DNA of 64,000 bases from CAMLIZ01 sp036231905 (GCF_036231905.1 NZ_JAZARE010000010.1:62001-126000); one strand, 5' to 3'; numbered from the stretch's first letter, positions 40,189-50,207 are shown. The notes: generated by a model from the sequence alone, not told the origin. Translations and numbers: made by a program.

Positions 40189-42072
40189 CTAGCGGGCGGG
40201 CACCGGGTCGTCGAGCACCGGCAGCTCCACATAGGCCACATCATTCGGCCCGTGGTGCACCGTGTTGCGCGCCACCACGCCGGTGGACTCGTTGTGGTTG
40301 CGACCCCCAGTGTTGAGGTTGCGCTCCAGCCGCGGGAAGCTGCTGCTGGCCACGTGCAGCCGCAGCCGATGGCCGGCCGGCAGGCGGTAGGCCATGGAGC
40401 GCATCAGCACCGTCACCGCATACGGCTGGCCGGGCTGCATGAGCTGCGGCCGGTCGATGCCGTCGCGGTAGCGCGCCCTCAGCGCACCCTCCTGGATATT
40501 GGTGGCCCGGCCATCGGGCCACACATGCACCAGCCGCACCACGAAATCGGTGTCGGGCGCGGTGGACGACACCGTGAGCCTTGCCTTCAGCGGGCCGGCC
40601 AGGCGCAGCGGCCGATCCAGCGGCGCCGAGGTATAGACCAGCACATCGTCGCGTTTTTCCACCTCGGCCTGGTCCACCGGGCCGGCCAGGTCATGTGGGT
40701 TGCCGGTGCAGCACACCGGCCCGCCGCGCGAGGGCACGGGCGAGGCCGGGTCGTGGCGGTAGCTGTCGGAGGCCGCTGCGGCCGGGCCCTGCGCCGGCCG
40801 CAGCAGCGACAGCACGCCGTCCCCACCACGCCCGTTGGCCCGCCCGCCGCTGGACAGATGCCAGCGTTCCAGGCGCGTACCTTCCGGCGGCCAGGTGCCC
40901 GAGGACAGCCAGCGGTCCTCGCCCACCACATAGAACTGGTAGGCCGGCAGGCCGGCCAGCCCCTGGCCGCGTCCGCGCAGCTTCTGGTCGAACCATTGCA
41001 GATACCAGTCCTGGTAGGGCCGGTCGCTGTGGGGCACCTCCAGCTCGCCGAAGCGCCGTTCTTCCATCACGTCGACATGCTTGCAGTGGTTGCCCGCGGC
41101 GATCACCACATGCTGTTCCGGCGCCGCGCCCGGTGGCGCCTGCCGGCGCGCGAACTCGGCCAGCTGCAGCGTGGCATCGACCGTCTGGTCGCCCCAGGTA
41201 TTGATCACCAGCGCGGGTGTGTCGATGCGGTCGCCCTGCGCGACATAGTTCAGGCGGTCCCATCCAGCGGCGCCCAGCGGCAGGCCGAGGAAGTCGTCCA
41301 TCGCATTGCGACCCGGCTGCACCCGGGAGATCGCCTGGCTCACCGGCAGGGTGCGCAGCGCGGCGGCGATGTCCACGCCGTTCGCGCGCGCCTGGCCGCG
41401 ATCGCGTGCGCCGTTCTCCAGGAACCAGCCGAAGCCGGTGGCCAGCTGGAACACCCCGCCTTCGAAGACACCGAAGTACTCGTGCCGTCCCATCGCCGAA
41501 CCCAGGGCACCCCCGGCGCCCAGAGGGATCATCGCCGCATGCGCCGGGTGCCTTGCCCGCGCCAGCGCGTACTGCAGCTCGCCCAGCGCCGAGCAACCGA
41601 AGGTCCCCACCTTGCCGTTGGACCAGGGCTGCCGCGTGATCCAGTCCAGCGTGGCGGCGCCATCGGCGGTGGCCTGCTCCCACGGCGCGAACTCGCCACC
41701 GGAGCCGTACTTGCCGCGCACGTCCTGCACGAGGACGGCATAGCCGTGGGTGGCGAAGAAATCGCCCGCATAGAGCGCCTCGTGCTGGGCCAGCCGGTTG
41801 TAGGGCGTGCGCACCAGCACGGTGGCCAGCGGCTTCGTCGCATGGCGCGGCCGGTACAGGCTGGCGGCCAGCACGGTGCCGTCCGGCATGGGGATGCGCA
41901 CCGCGTGGTCGATCTCGAAGCCGTGGATGAGTGCGCGCAAAGGCATCTGCCAGGCCATCGGCACACGGTCGCGCTGCGACCACACGGCACCCAGCGCGGC
42001 CGCGCCCAGCACCAACACTCCTGCGAGGGCGCGAACCCAACGTCCACCCTTGCCACCTTGCCGTCCGCTCAC
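40189..42072 (-). CDS. CocE/NonD family hydrolase, membrane-anchored
   Basis: A 627-residue protein of the CocE/X-Pro dipeptidyl-peptidase family. An N-terminal hydrophobic helix ('WVRALAGVLVLGAAALGAVW', about 12-31) suggests an inner-membrane anchor or uncleaved signal with the enzyme in the periplasm. The alpha/beta-hydrolase domain has 'VRIPMPDGTVLAASLYRPRH' (about 58-77), 'VLVQDVRGKYGSGGEFAPWEQ' (oxyanion Tyr/Gly region) and a nucleophile Ser in 'GTFGCSALGELQYA' (about 156-169). The C-terminal half is a jelly-roll ('LTVSSTAPDTDFVVRLVHVWPDG', about 495-517). Start codon is GTG. It is convergent with the hydrolase pair (3-bp gap) and divergent from the phosphopantetheinyl transferase. It may process or inactivate the island's product outside the cytoplasm; this is inference. 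Confidence 0.85.
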   Translation of the reverse strand: MSGRQGGKGGRWVRALAGVLVLGAAALGAVWSQRDRVPMAWQMPLRALIHGFEIDHAVRIPMPDGTVLAASLYRPRHATKPLATVLVRTPYNRLAQHEALYAGDFFATHGYAVLVQDVRGKYGSGGEFAPWEQATADGAATLDWITRQPWSNGKVGTFGCSALGELQYALARARHPAHAAMIPLGAGGALGSAMGRHEYFGVFEGGVFQLATGFGWFLENGARDRGQARANGVDIAAALRTLPVSQAISRVQPGRNAMDDFLGLPLGAAGWDRLNYVAQGDRIDTPALVINTWGDQTVDATLQLAEFARRQAPPGAAPEQHVVIAAGNHCKHVDVMEERRFGELEVPHSDRPYQDWYLQWFDQKLRGRGQGLAGLPAYQFYVVGEDRWLSSGTWPPEGTRLERWHLSSGGRANGRGGDGVLSLLRPAQGPAAAASDSYRHDPASPVPSRGGPVCCTGNPHDLAGPVDQAEVEKRDDVLVYTSAPLDRPLRLAGPLKARLTVSSTAPDTDFVVRLVHVWPDGRATNIQEGALRARYRDGIDRPQLMQPGQPYAVTVLMRSMAYRLPAGHRLRLHVASSSFPRLERNLNTGGRNHNESTGVVARNTVHHGPNDVAYVELPVLDDPVPAR

Positions 42073-42199
42073 CGCTGCCCCTCGCTCGCTTTTTTGTGCG
42101 GCGCGAGCTTAGCAGTGCACACCCGGCCTGCACACCGCCCGGTCCGGTGGGACGGACAATCGGCGCTGGCGCGGTGGCGAACGCCATCGTGCCCTCCCG

Positions 42200-42946
42200 A
42201 TGGACCACAGCCGCCTCCACCGCCCCTTCGATGACCCTGCCGCGCTGGCGCGGCGCTGCACACTGCCGGCTCCGGGCGACGTGCAGCTGTGGCTGGTGCA
42301 CCTGCCCTCCCAGGCGGGCTGCGAGCCGCTTCACACGGCCTTGCTGATGAACGCAGAGATGCAGAAGGTGAACGCCAAGGCCACGGCCGCCTTGCGCCAG
42401 GCGGCGCTCGCTTCGCGCGCCACCCTGCGCATGGTCCTGGGCGGGCTGCTGGGCATTCCAGCGAGCGAAGTCGCCTTCACCAGCGGCCACCATGGCAAGC
42501 CGGCGCTGGCCGCCTGTCACCGCAGCCGGATCGAGTTCAACCTGTCGCACAGTGGCGACTACAGCGTGATCGCGGTAACAGACGGGCAAGCGGTCGGCGT
42601 GGACATCGAACAGGTGCGCCCGGTGCCCGAATGGCGGGAGATCGCCGCGTCGCACTTTTCGCCGCGCGAACGGCGGGTGCTGGAAGCTGGCGGGCCGGAC
42701 GCCTTCTTTGCGTTGTGGACGGGCAAGGAGGCGCTGATCAAGGCCACGGGCGATGGGCTGGTGGATGACCTGCCGTCCTTCGACTCCGCCGCGGAGCCTG
42801 GCGCTTCGCGCTGGGAGGCCTGCACCACCGACGCAACCGGTATACGGCGCTGGAGCTTGTGCACGCTGGACGTACCCCCGGGATATGCCGGCTGCCTGGC
42901 CATCGAAGGCGCGCTCGGGCAGCTGCAATTCGCGCCGGGCCCCTAG
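42200..42946 (+). CDS. 4'-phosphopantetheinyl transferase (Sfp type)
   Basis: A 248-residue Sfp/Gsp-type PPTase. The conserved blocks are present: 'GKPALAACHRSRIEFNLSHSGDYSVIAVTDGQAVGVDIEQVRP' (about 99-141, with the GVD-E magnesium site) and 'FFALWTGKEALIKATGDGL' (about 172-190, WxxKEA-type). It would convert the four carrier domains (Ser555, Ser1554, Ser3211, Ser4117) of the megasynthase to holo form. Placement inside the island supports dedication to this pathway. Confidence 0.93.
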   Translation: MDHSRLHRPFDDPAALARRCTLPAPGDVQLWLVHLPSQAGCEPLHTALLMNAEMQKVNAKATAALRQAALASRATLRMVLGGLLGIPASEVAFTSGHHGKPALAACHRSRIEFNLSHSGDYSVIAVTDGQAVGVDIEQVRPVPEWREIAASHFSPRERRVLEAGGPDAFFALWTGKEALIKATGDGLVDDLPSFDSAAEPGASRWEACTTDATGIRRWSLCTLDVPPGYAGCLAIEGALGQLQFAPGP

Positions 42947-43191
42947 AATGGCCGGCATGCCCTGCTCCGCCCCCACCGACCGCCTTGCGCCGCGCTGGCT
43001 TGCGCGCCCGGTGGCCGCCGGTGCATGCGCAGGCGCTTCGAAATCCAAAAAACAGCCGCTCGACTGACGGGAGCGCTGCTGCTGCCGTCGTCGACAGGGC
43101 GACGCGGCGGCCAGCCTCACAGGTCCATCCTTGGCGCGTTTCGCTCTCCGGCACGGCCCCACGCCGTCAACACTCTTGGAGAGATCGACCG

Positions 43192-44067
43192 ATGACTTCC
43201 CCCCTCCTGCGCGGCATCTGGGTGCCGCTGGTGACACCCTTCACCGGCACGTCGGCCCAGGCTGTCGACCATGCCGGGCTGGCCCGCCTGGTCGCCTCCT
43301 TGCGTGAGACCGGCATCGCCGGCCTGGTGGTCTGCGGCAGCACCGGCGAGGCGGCGATGCTGTCGGACCAGGAACGCCGTGCGGTGCTGGACACCACGCT
43401 GGCAGCCGGCGCCGGACTGCCGGTGCTGATGGGCCTGAGCGGTGTCGCGACGCCGCAGGTGCGCGAGGACCTGCTGCGCTGGGCCGAGCAACCGGTGGCG
43501 GGTTTCCTGGTGTCGCCGCCCTACTACGTGAAGCCGTCGCAGGCCGGCATCGCGGATCACTACGCAGCGCTGGCCGACGCCTCGCCGCTGCCGATCGTGC
43601 TGTACGACATCCCCGGGCGCACCGGCGTGCGCATTGCCACCGACACCATGCTGGCGCTGGCCGCGCACGAGCGGATCGTGGGCGTGAAGGACTGCAGCGG
43701 CGACCTCGACCACCTGCAGGCGGTGTTGAGCGATGGCCGTCTCGCAGTGCTGTGCGGCGACGACCACCGCATCTTTGCGTCGCTGTGCCTGGGTGGCGCC
43801 GGCGCCATCGCCGCATCGGCGCACCTGCATCCGCAGCGTTTCGTCGAGTTGCAGCAGCTGGTGGACGAAGGCCGGCTCGCCGAGGCTCGTGCGCTGTGGC
43901 GCCGGCTCTGGCCGCTGACCACCGCCTTGTTCGAAGAGCCCAGCCCGGGCCCGCTGAAGGCTGCGCTGGCACCACTGCATGGGCTGCGCAACCAGCTGCG
44001 CCCGCCGATGACGCTGGCGAGCGCAGCGACCGAAGCGCTGGTGGCCAGGGCGCTGGAAGGCCTCTGA
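43192..44067 (+). CDS. Dihydrodipicolinate synthase family protein (class I aldolase/lyase)
   Basis: A 291-residue TIM-barrel lyase of the DapA/NanA family. It has 'GIAGLVVCGSTGEAAMLSDQERR' (about 39-61; the usual TTGE motif is STGE), 'LPIVLYDIPGRTGVRI' (about 131-146, catalytic Tyr and substrate-binding Arg) and the Schiff-base Lys in 'IVGVKDCSGD' (about 160-169). It may be the housekeeping 4-hydroxy-tetrahydrodipicolinate synthase of lysine biosynthesis or a pathway-specific aldolase. It is the last gene before moaD, with which it converges (10-bp gap). The ATG at 43192 has a GGAGAG ribosome site; the longer frame overlaps the PPTase gene. Confidence 0.9.
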   Translation: MTSPLLRGIWVPLVTPFTGTSAQAVDHAGLARLVASLRETGIAGLVVCGSTGEAAMLSDQERRAVLDTTLAAGAGLPVLMGLSGVATPQVREDLLRWAEQPVAGFLVSPPYYVKPSQAGIADHYAALADASPLPIVLYDIPGRTGVRIATDTMLALAAHERIVGVKDCSGDLDHLQAVLSDGRLAVLCGDDHRIFASLCLGGAGAIAASAHLHPQRFVELQQLVDEGRLAEARALWRRLWPLTTALFEEPSPGPLKAALAPLHGLRNQLRPPMTLASAATEALVARALEGL

Positions 44068-44077
44068 GTGCGGTGTC

Positions 44078-44329
44078 CTAACCGCCGGTGACCGGCGGGA
44101 AGAACGCCACCTCGGCGCCGTCGCGCAGCACGGCGTCCTCGCCGCACATGTCCTGGTCGAGCGCGCAGCGCACAGCGCGGCCGCGTGCCAGGGCTTGTGC
44201 ATGTGCGGCGTCGGTGGCGATCAGCCGGTCGCGCAAGGCGCCGACCGTCAGCGCCTCGTCCAGCTCCACCGTCTCACGCGGGCCCAGCGCCTCGCGCAGC
44301 GCGGCGAAATAACGCACGGTGATCTTCAT
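44078..44329 (-). CDS. moaD: Molybdopterin synthase sulfur carrier subunit
   Basis: An 83-residue beta-grasp protein starting 'MKITVRYFAALREALGPRETVEL' and ending 'AEVAFFPPVTGG', the C-terminal Gly-Gly that is adenylated and thiocarboxylated. It works with MoaE. It overlaps moeA by 4 bp (ATGA). Next to it on the downstream side, where moaE would normally follow, the convergent DapA-like gene of the biosynthetic island ends 10 bp away. Confidence 0.95.
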   Translation of the reverse strand: MKITVRYFAALREALGPRETVELDEALTVGALRDRLIATDAAHAQALARGRAVRCALDQDMCGEDAVLRDGAEVAFFPPVTGG

Positions 44330-45585
44330 GCCAGCAGCTGCGCCAGGGGCAGGAAGGGCAGCACGTCGCCCACGCTCACGGTGTGGCCGGCCGCTAGATC
44401 CACCAGGCCATCGGCCCACACCGCCGAGGTGAGCACGCCCGAGCTCTGGTTCGGGAAGAGCTCCAGCGCGCCTTCCTCGTTGAGTCGCACGCGGAGGAAC
44501 TCACGCCGGCGCGGGTCCGCCTTCTTCAGCTCGAAGGCCGCGCGCAAGGGCAGCGCCTTGGGCAGCGCGGTGTCCATGCCCTGCAGGGCCCGCAGCACCG
44601 TGCGGCCGGCGAGCAGGAAGGTCACGAAGCTGGACACCGGGTTGCCCGGCAGCCCGAGAAAGAGCGCCTGGCTGCCATCGCCCCGCCGGACGCTGCCGAA
44701 TGCGAGCGGCTTGCCCGGCTTGATGGCGATCTGCCACAGGTCGAGCTGGCCTTCGGCCTGCACCGCCGGCTTGAGGTGGTCCTCCTCGCCGACGGACACA
44801 CCGCCGGAGGTGACGATCAGGTCGTTGCCCTCAGCTGCCTGCCGCAGCGCCTGGCGCGTGGCCTCCAGCTGGTCGGGCACGATGCCGAGGTCGGTGACCT
44901 CGCAGCCGGCGGCCTGCAGCAGACCGCGCAGCATGAAGCGGTTGGAGTTGTAGATCGCGCCGGGCTTCATTGCATCGGGCGGCGTGTCCCCCGGCATCGC
45001 GAGTTCATCTCCGGTGGAAAACAGCGCCACGCGCGGCCGGCGCAGCACCGACAGCCGGCCGGCGCCGACCGAGGCGGCCAGGCCCAGGCCCTGGGGCGTG
45101 AGCCGCGTGCCACGGGTGAGCACCACCGCGCCCCGCGACACGTCCTCGCCGCGGCGGCGGATGGACTGGCCAGGCTCGGGCACCACCTTGATGCGCACAC
45201 CACCCTCGACCGCTTCGCACTGCTCCTGCATCACCACCGCGTCGGCGCCCGCGGGCACCTGGGCCCCGGTGAAGATGCGCGCCGCGGTACCGGGCTGCAA
45301 GGGCGCGCCCACCGAGCCGGCCGGGATGCGCTGGCTCACCGGCAGCACCGTGCCGGCCGCCGGCACGTCCGCCACCCGCACGGCATACCCATCCATCGCG
45401 CTGTTGTCGCCGGGTGGCACGTTCACCAGGGAACGCACCTCCTCGGCCAGCACGCGGCCGAGCGCCTCCAGCGTGGGCACGGTTTCCGAACCGGACAGGG
45501 CGGCGGCGCGTGCCCCAGCGGCCAGGCGGCTGAGCGCTTCGTCCAGGCTCAGCATGGCGGGACGATCAGGAGCGGGGGTAGTCAT
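44326..45585 (-). CDS. moeA: Molybdopterin molybdenumtransferase
   Basis: A 419-residue MoeA, which inserts molybdate into adenylated molybdopterin. Blocks: 'VPPGDNSAMDGYAVR' (about 55-69), 'ARIFTGAQVPAGADAVVMQEQCE' (about 101-123), the substrate-site 'GVSVGEEDHLKPAVQ' (about 262-276) and 'IAIKPGKPLAFGSV...LFLGLPGNPVSSFVTFLL' (about 286-325). It lies between moaD (4-bp overlap) and mobB (20-bp overlap), so the three are translated as a unit. Confidence 0.97.
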   Translation of the reverse strand: MTTPAPDRPAMLSLDEALSRLAAGARAAALSGSETVPTLEALGRVLAEEVRSLVNVPPGDNSAMDGYAVRVADVPAAGTVLPVSQRIPAGSVGAPLQPGTAARIFTGAQVPAGADAVVMQEQCEAVEGGVRIKVVPEPGQSIRRRGEDVSRGAVVLTRGTRLTPQGLGLAASVGAGRLSVLRRPRVALFSTGDELAMPGDTPPDAMKPGAIYNSNRFMLRGLLQAAGCEVTDLGIVPDQLEATRQALRQAAEGNDLIVTSGGVSVGEEDHLKPAVQAEGQLDLWQIAIKPGKPLAFGSVRRGDGSQALFLGLPGNPVSSFVTFLLAGRTVLRALQGMDTALPKALPLRAAFELKKADPRRREFLRVRLNEEGALELFPNQSSGVLTSAVWADGLVDLAAGHTVSVGDVLPFLPLAQLLA

Positions 45586-46090
45586 GGCGGGAGCCCGATT
45601 GCATCAACCACTGCGCCACTGCGGCCGGCTGGTCCAGCGGCAGCACCGGCAAGCCCGTGGACGACGGCAGCCGAGCCGCATCGTCGGTGGCCACGGCAAC
45701 GACATAAGGGTCTGCAGGATACAGCGGGGCTTCGCCCACGCCCTGCCGCCAGACCTCGATCTTCAACAGGTCTGCATGCCTGAAGCCTTCGACCAGCACC
45801 CAGTCCGCCACCGGGGCGAGCTCGGCGATGAGCCGGTGCACGTCGTGCTCCACTTCGTCCTCGTACTCGCGCATCAGCGCCAGCCGTTTGCTGGAGGCCA
45901 CCAGCACCTCGAACGCGCCGGCCTTGCGATGGCGCCAGCTGTCCTTGCCTTCATGGTCGATGTCGAACCGGTGGTGCGCATGCTTGACCACCGACACCCG
46001 CAGCCCGGCGGCTTTCAGCGCCGCGATCACGCCTTCGATCAGCGTGGTCTTGCCGGAACCCGACCAGCCACAGAAGCCGATGACCTTCAT
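45566..46090 (-). CDS. mobB: Molybdopterin-guanine dinucleotide biosynthesis protein B
   Basis: A 174-residue P-loop protein starting 'MKVIGFCGWSGSGKTTLIEGVIAAL' (Walker A GWSGSGKT), with 'VSVVKHAHHRFDIDHEGKDSWRHRKAGAFEVLVASSKRLALM' (about 32-73), characteristic of MobB, and 'WVLVEGFRHADLLKIEVWR' (about 105-123). It is an accessory GTPase for bis-MGD cofactor formation. The partner mobA is not here but at 59283-59882, coupled to moaA. The longer upstream frame overlaps thrC and was rejected. Confidence 0.95.
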   Translation of the reverse strand: MKVIGFCGWSGSGKTTLIEGVIAALKAAGLRVSVVKHAHHRFDIDHEGKDSWRHRKAGAFEVLVASSKRLALMREYEDEVEHDVHRLIAELAPVADWVLVEGFRHADLLKIEVWRQGVGEAPLYPADPYVVAVATDDAARLPSSTGLPVLPLDQPAAVAQWLMQSGSRHDYPRS

Positions 46091-46100
46091 GGCGGGCGCT

Positions 46101-47507
46101 TTAGCAGTGCTCGCCGATGTAGCCCTTGACCCGGTCCACGCTGGGCGGCACCACGGTGAAACGCTTGGGCAGCGCCTCGATGCCGGCCAAGGCCGCCGGG
46201 CGCTCGGGCTCATGCCCCAGCGCTTCTCGGATGGTGTCGGCGAACTTGATCGGCAATGCGGTCTCCAGCACCAGCGTGGTGATGCCGGGCAGCGGATGTT
46301 CGCGCGCCACCTTCAGGCCGTCCGCGGTGTGCGGATCGATCGTGACGCCGAAGCGCTCGAAGGTGTCGCGGATGGTCGCCACCCGGTCTGCATGGGTGCT
46401 GCGGCCCGATACGAAGCCGAAGCTCGCGATGCGCGCGGCTTCGGTGGGCATCAGGCTGAAACGGCCTTGCAGCTCCACTTCGTCCTTGAAGAGATGGCGC
46501 GTGCGCTCGCCGTCGCGGCCCAGCAGGTCGAACACGAAACGCTCGAAATTCGACGCCTTGGAGATGTCCATCGACGGGCTCGAAGTCTCGTGCGTCTCGT
46601 GGCTCTTGCGCACGCGGTAGCTGCCGCTGCGGAAGAACTCGTCGAGCACGTCGTTCTCGTTGGTGGCCAGGATCAGCTGCGCGATCGGCAGGCCCATCAT
46701 GCGGGCCACATGGCCGGCGCAGATGTTGCCGAAGTTGCCCGAGGGCACCGCGAAATTCACCTGCTCGTCGTTGTTCTGCGTGGCCTGGAAATAGCCGGCG
46801 AAGTAGTACACCACCTGGGCCAGCAGGCGCGCCCAGTTGATGGAGTTGACGGTGCCGATGCGGTATTGGCGCTTGAACGCCAGGTCGTTGGACACGGCCT
46901 TGACGATGTCCTGGCAGTCGTCGAACACGCCCTGCACCGCCAGGTTGTGGATGTTGGCATCCTGCAGGCTGAACATCTGCGCCTGCTGGAACGGGCTCAT
47001 GCGCCCGTGCGGGCTCAGCATGAACACGCGCACGCCCTGCTTGCCGCGCATGGCGTATTCGGCCGCGCTGCCGGTGTCGCCCGAAGTGGCGCCCAGGATG
47101 TTCAGCGTTTCGCCGCGGCGCTTCAGTTCGTATTCGAACAGGTTGCCCAGCAGCTGCATCGCCATGTCCTTGAAGGCCAGCGTGGGGCCGTTGGACAGGG
47201 CTTCCAGGTACAGGCCGGGCTCCAGTGGCTTCAGTGGCACGATGGCCTTGGAGCCGAACGCCGCCTCGGTGTAGGTCTTGTGCGTGAGCGTGCGCAGGTC
47301 CTCGCCGGGAATGTCGTCGATGAAGAGCGATAGGATCTCGTAGGCGAGTTCCGCATACGGCAGCACACGCCAGCGGGCCAATGTGGCTTCGTCCACCTTG
47401 GGATAGTGGGTCGGCAGGTACAGGCCGCCATCCGGCGCCAGGCCTTCGAGCAGGATCTCGGAGAAGCCGCGCTCGGTGGCGTCGCCGCGGGTGCTGAGGT
47501 ACTTCAT
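46101..47507 (-). CDS. thrC: Threonine synthase
   Basis: A 468-residue PLP enzyme (long proteobacterial/fungal type) that converts O-phosphohomoserine to threonine. It begins 'MKYLSTRGDATERGFSEILLEGLAPDGGLYLP', contains the PLP-Lys block 'GPTLAFKDMAMQLLGNLFEYELKRRG' (about 105-130) and 'ILGATSGDTGSAAEYAMRGKQGVRVFMLSPHGRMSPFQQAQMFS' (about 134-177), and later 'AVPSGNFGNICAGHVARMMGLPI'. It is 10 bp upstream of mobB and 88 bp downstream of hom in the operon. Confidence 0.97.
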   Translation of the reverse strand: MKYLSTRGDATERGFSEILLEGLAPDGGLYLPTHYPKVDEATLARWRVLPYAELAYEILSLFIDDIPGEDLRTLTHKTYTEAAFGSKAIVPLKPLEPGLYLEALSNGPTLAFKDMAMQLLGNLFEYELKRRGETLNILGATSGDTGSAAEYAMRGKQGVRVFMLSPHGRMSPFQQAQMFSLQDANIHNLAVQGVFDDCQDIVKAVSNDLAFKRQYRIGTVNSINWARLLAQVVYYFAGYFQATQNNDEQVNFAVPSGNFGNICAGHVARMMGLPIAQLILATNENDVLDEFFRSGSYRVRKSHETHETSSPSMDISKASNFERFVFDLLGRDGERTRHLFKDEVELQGRFSLMPTEAARIASFGFVSGRSTHADRVATIRDTFERFGVTIDPHTADGLKVAREHPLPGITTLVLETALPIKFADTIREALGHEPERPAALAGIEALPKRFTVVPPSVDRVKGYIGEHC

Positions 47508-47523
47508 CGGGCCTCCTGCCGGG

Positions 47524-47592
47524 CCGTCCCAAGGGAGGCACGCACTCCCTCGGGGGGCAGTGCAGCGGCAAAGCCGCAAACGTGGGGGCTCA
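47524..47592. repeat. Hairpin-bearing intergenic repeat-like element between hom and thrC
   Basis: The hom-thrC gap holds AGGGAG-N7-CTCCCT (stem 47532-47537 and 47545-47550, extendable by CCC/GGG across one mismatch), then a GGGGGGCAG tract, an GCGGC-AAA-GCCGC hairpin (about 47565-47577) and CGTGGGGGCTCAT. This composite resembles an interspersed intergenic sequence I associate with Burkholderiales genomes (stem-loop followed by CGTGGGGGC-CAT next to a start codon). Only one copy was noticed in this window, so the repeat assignment rests on resemblance. Confidence 0.4.
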
Positions 47593-47595
47593 TGT

Positions 47596-48912
<1,317 letters not shown>

Positions 48913-48925
48913 AAGCGCGTTCTCT

Positions 48926-50152
48926 TCAGACGGAATGGCGTTTGCGGTAGTGCTCCAGGAACCGGGCGATCCGGCCCACCGCATCGGTGAGGTCGTCCGA
49001 GTTCGGCAGGAACACCAGGCGGAAGTGGTCGGGCGCGAGCCAGTTGAAGCCGGTGCCCTGCACGATCAGCACCTTCTCGTCGGCCAGCAGCTCGTAGGCG
49101 AACTGCTGGTCGTCAGCGATGGGATACATCGTGGGGTCCAGCTTGGGGAACATGTAGAGCGCGGCCTTGGGCTTGACCACCGTGACGCCCGGGATCTGCG
49201 TCAGCAGCTCGTAGGCCAGGTCGCGCTGGCGCCGCAGGCGGCCGCCCGGTGCCACCAGGTCCTTGATGCTCTGGTATCCGCCCAGCGCCGTCTGGATGGC
49301 CAGTTGCCCCGGCGTGTTGGCGCACAGGCGCATCGAGGCCAGCATGTTCAGGCCCTCGATGTAGTCCTTGGCGTGGCGCTTCTCGCCGGACACCACCATC
49401 CAGCCCGCACGGTAGCCGCAGCTGCGGTAGTTCTTCGACAGCCCGTTGAAGGTGAGGCACAACACATCGTCGGCCAGCGAGGCGATGCTGGTGTGCGTGC
49501 AGTCGTCGTACAGCGTCTTGTCGTAGATCTCGTCGGCGAAGATGATCAGCTGGTGCTGGCGGGCGACCTCCACCAGGTCGCGCAGCACGCTTTCGGGGTA
49601 CAGCGCGCCGGTGGGATTGTTGGGGTTGATGATCACCAGCGCCTTGGTGCTGGGGGTGATCTTCTTTCGGATGTCCGCGATGTCGGGCATCCAGTCGCTG
49701 CCCTCGTCGCACACATAGTGCACCGGCGTGCCGCCGGACAACGCCACCACCGCGGTGTACAGCGGGTAGTCGGGCGCCGGGATCAGCACTTCGTCGCCGT
49801 TGTCCAGCAACGCGTTCATGCTCATCGCGATCAGCTCGGAGGCGCCGTTGCCCAAGTACACGTCGTCCACCGTGACGCCGGCGATGCCTTTTTCCTGCGT
49901 GTAGTGCACCACCGACTTGCGCGGCGCAAACAGGCCCTTGCTGTCGGTGTAGGCCGCCGCATGCGGCAGGTTGCGGATCATGTCCTGCACGATCTCGTCG
50001 GGCGGCTCCAGGCCGAACGCGGCCACGTTGCCGATGTTCAGCTTGATGATCTTGTGGCCCTCTTCCTCCATCTGCCGGGCCTTTTCCAGCACGGGGCCGC
50101 GAATGTCATAACAGACGCTGGCGAGCTTGCTGGACTTGGCGATCGGCTTCAA
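48926..50152 (-). CDS. alaA: PLP-dependent aminotransferase (AlaA-like alanine aminotransferase)
   Basis: A 408-residue class I/II aminotransferase. 'VCYDIRGPVLEKARQMEEEGHKIIKLNIGNVAAFGLEPPDEI' at the N-terminus, 'LIPAPDYPLYTAVVALSGG', 'LVIINPNNPTGALYP' and the PLP-Lys block 'CLTFNGLSKNYRSCGYRAGWMV' closely resemble E. coli AlaA/YfbQ (glutamate-pyruvate aminotransferase). It uses a TTG start: TTG at 50152 is preceded by AGGAG with 6-nt spacing and gives the usual 'KPIAKSSKLA' N-terminus; no ATG fits. Its position ahead of hom-thrC makes it the first gene of a six-gene minus-strand operon. The symbol is by resemblance. Confidence 0.88.
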   Translation of the reverse strand: MKPIAKSSKLASVCYDIRGPVLEKARQMEEEGHKIIKLNIGNVAAFGLEPPDEIVQDMIRNLPHAAAYTDSKGLFAPRKSVVHYTQEKGIAGVTVDDVYLGNGASELIAMSMNALLDNGDEVLIPAPDYPLYTAVVALSGGTPVHYVCDEGSDWMPDIADIRKKITPSTKALVIINPNNPTGALYPESVLRDLVEVARQHQLIIFADEIYDKTLYDDCTHTSIASLADDVLCLTFNGLSKNYRSCGYRAGWMVVSGEKRHAKDYIEGLNMLASMRLCANTPGQLAIQTALGGYQSIKDLVAPGGRLRRQRDLAYELLTQIPGVTVVKPKAALYMFPKLDPTMYPIADDQQFAYELLADEKVLIVQGTGFNWLAPDHFRLVFLPNSDDLTDAVGRIARFLEHYRKRHSV

Positions 50153-50207
50153 CGGGGTCTCCTGGGCCGGGCAGCACCCTCCAGGAGATTGCTGCACCGC
50201 AAAACCT

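Noticed and set aside
42948..43067. A 39-codon ORF between the PPTase and DapA-like genes (possible small peptide)
   Set aside because: No Shine-Dalgarno, biased Ala/Pro/Arg composition as expected from chance in this base composition, and no precursor-peptide features; kept only as a note.
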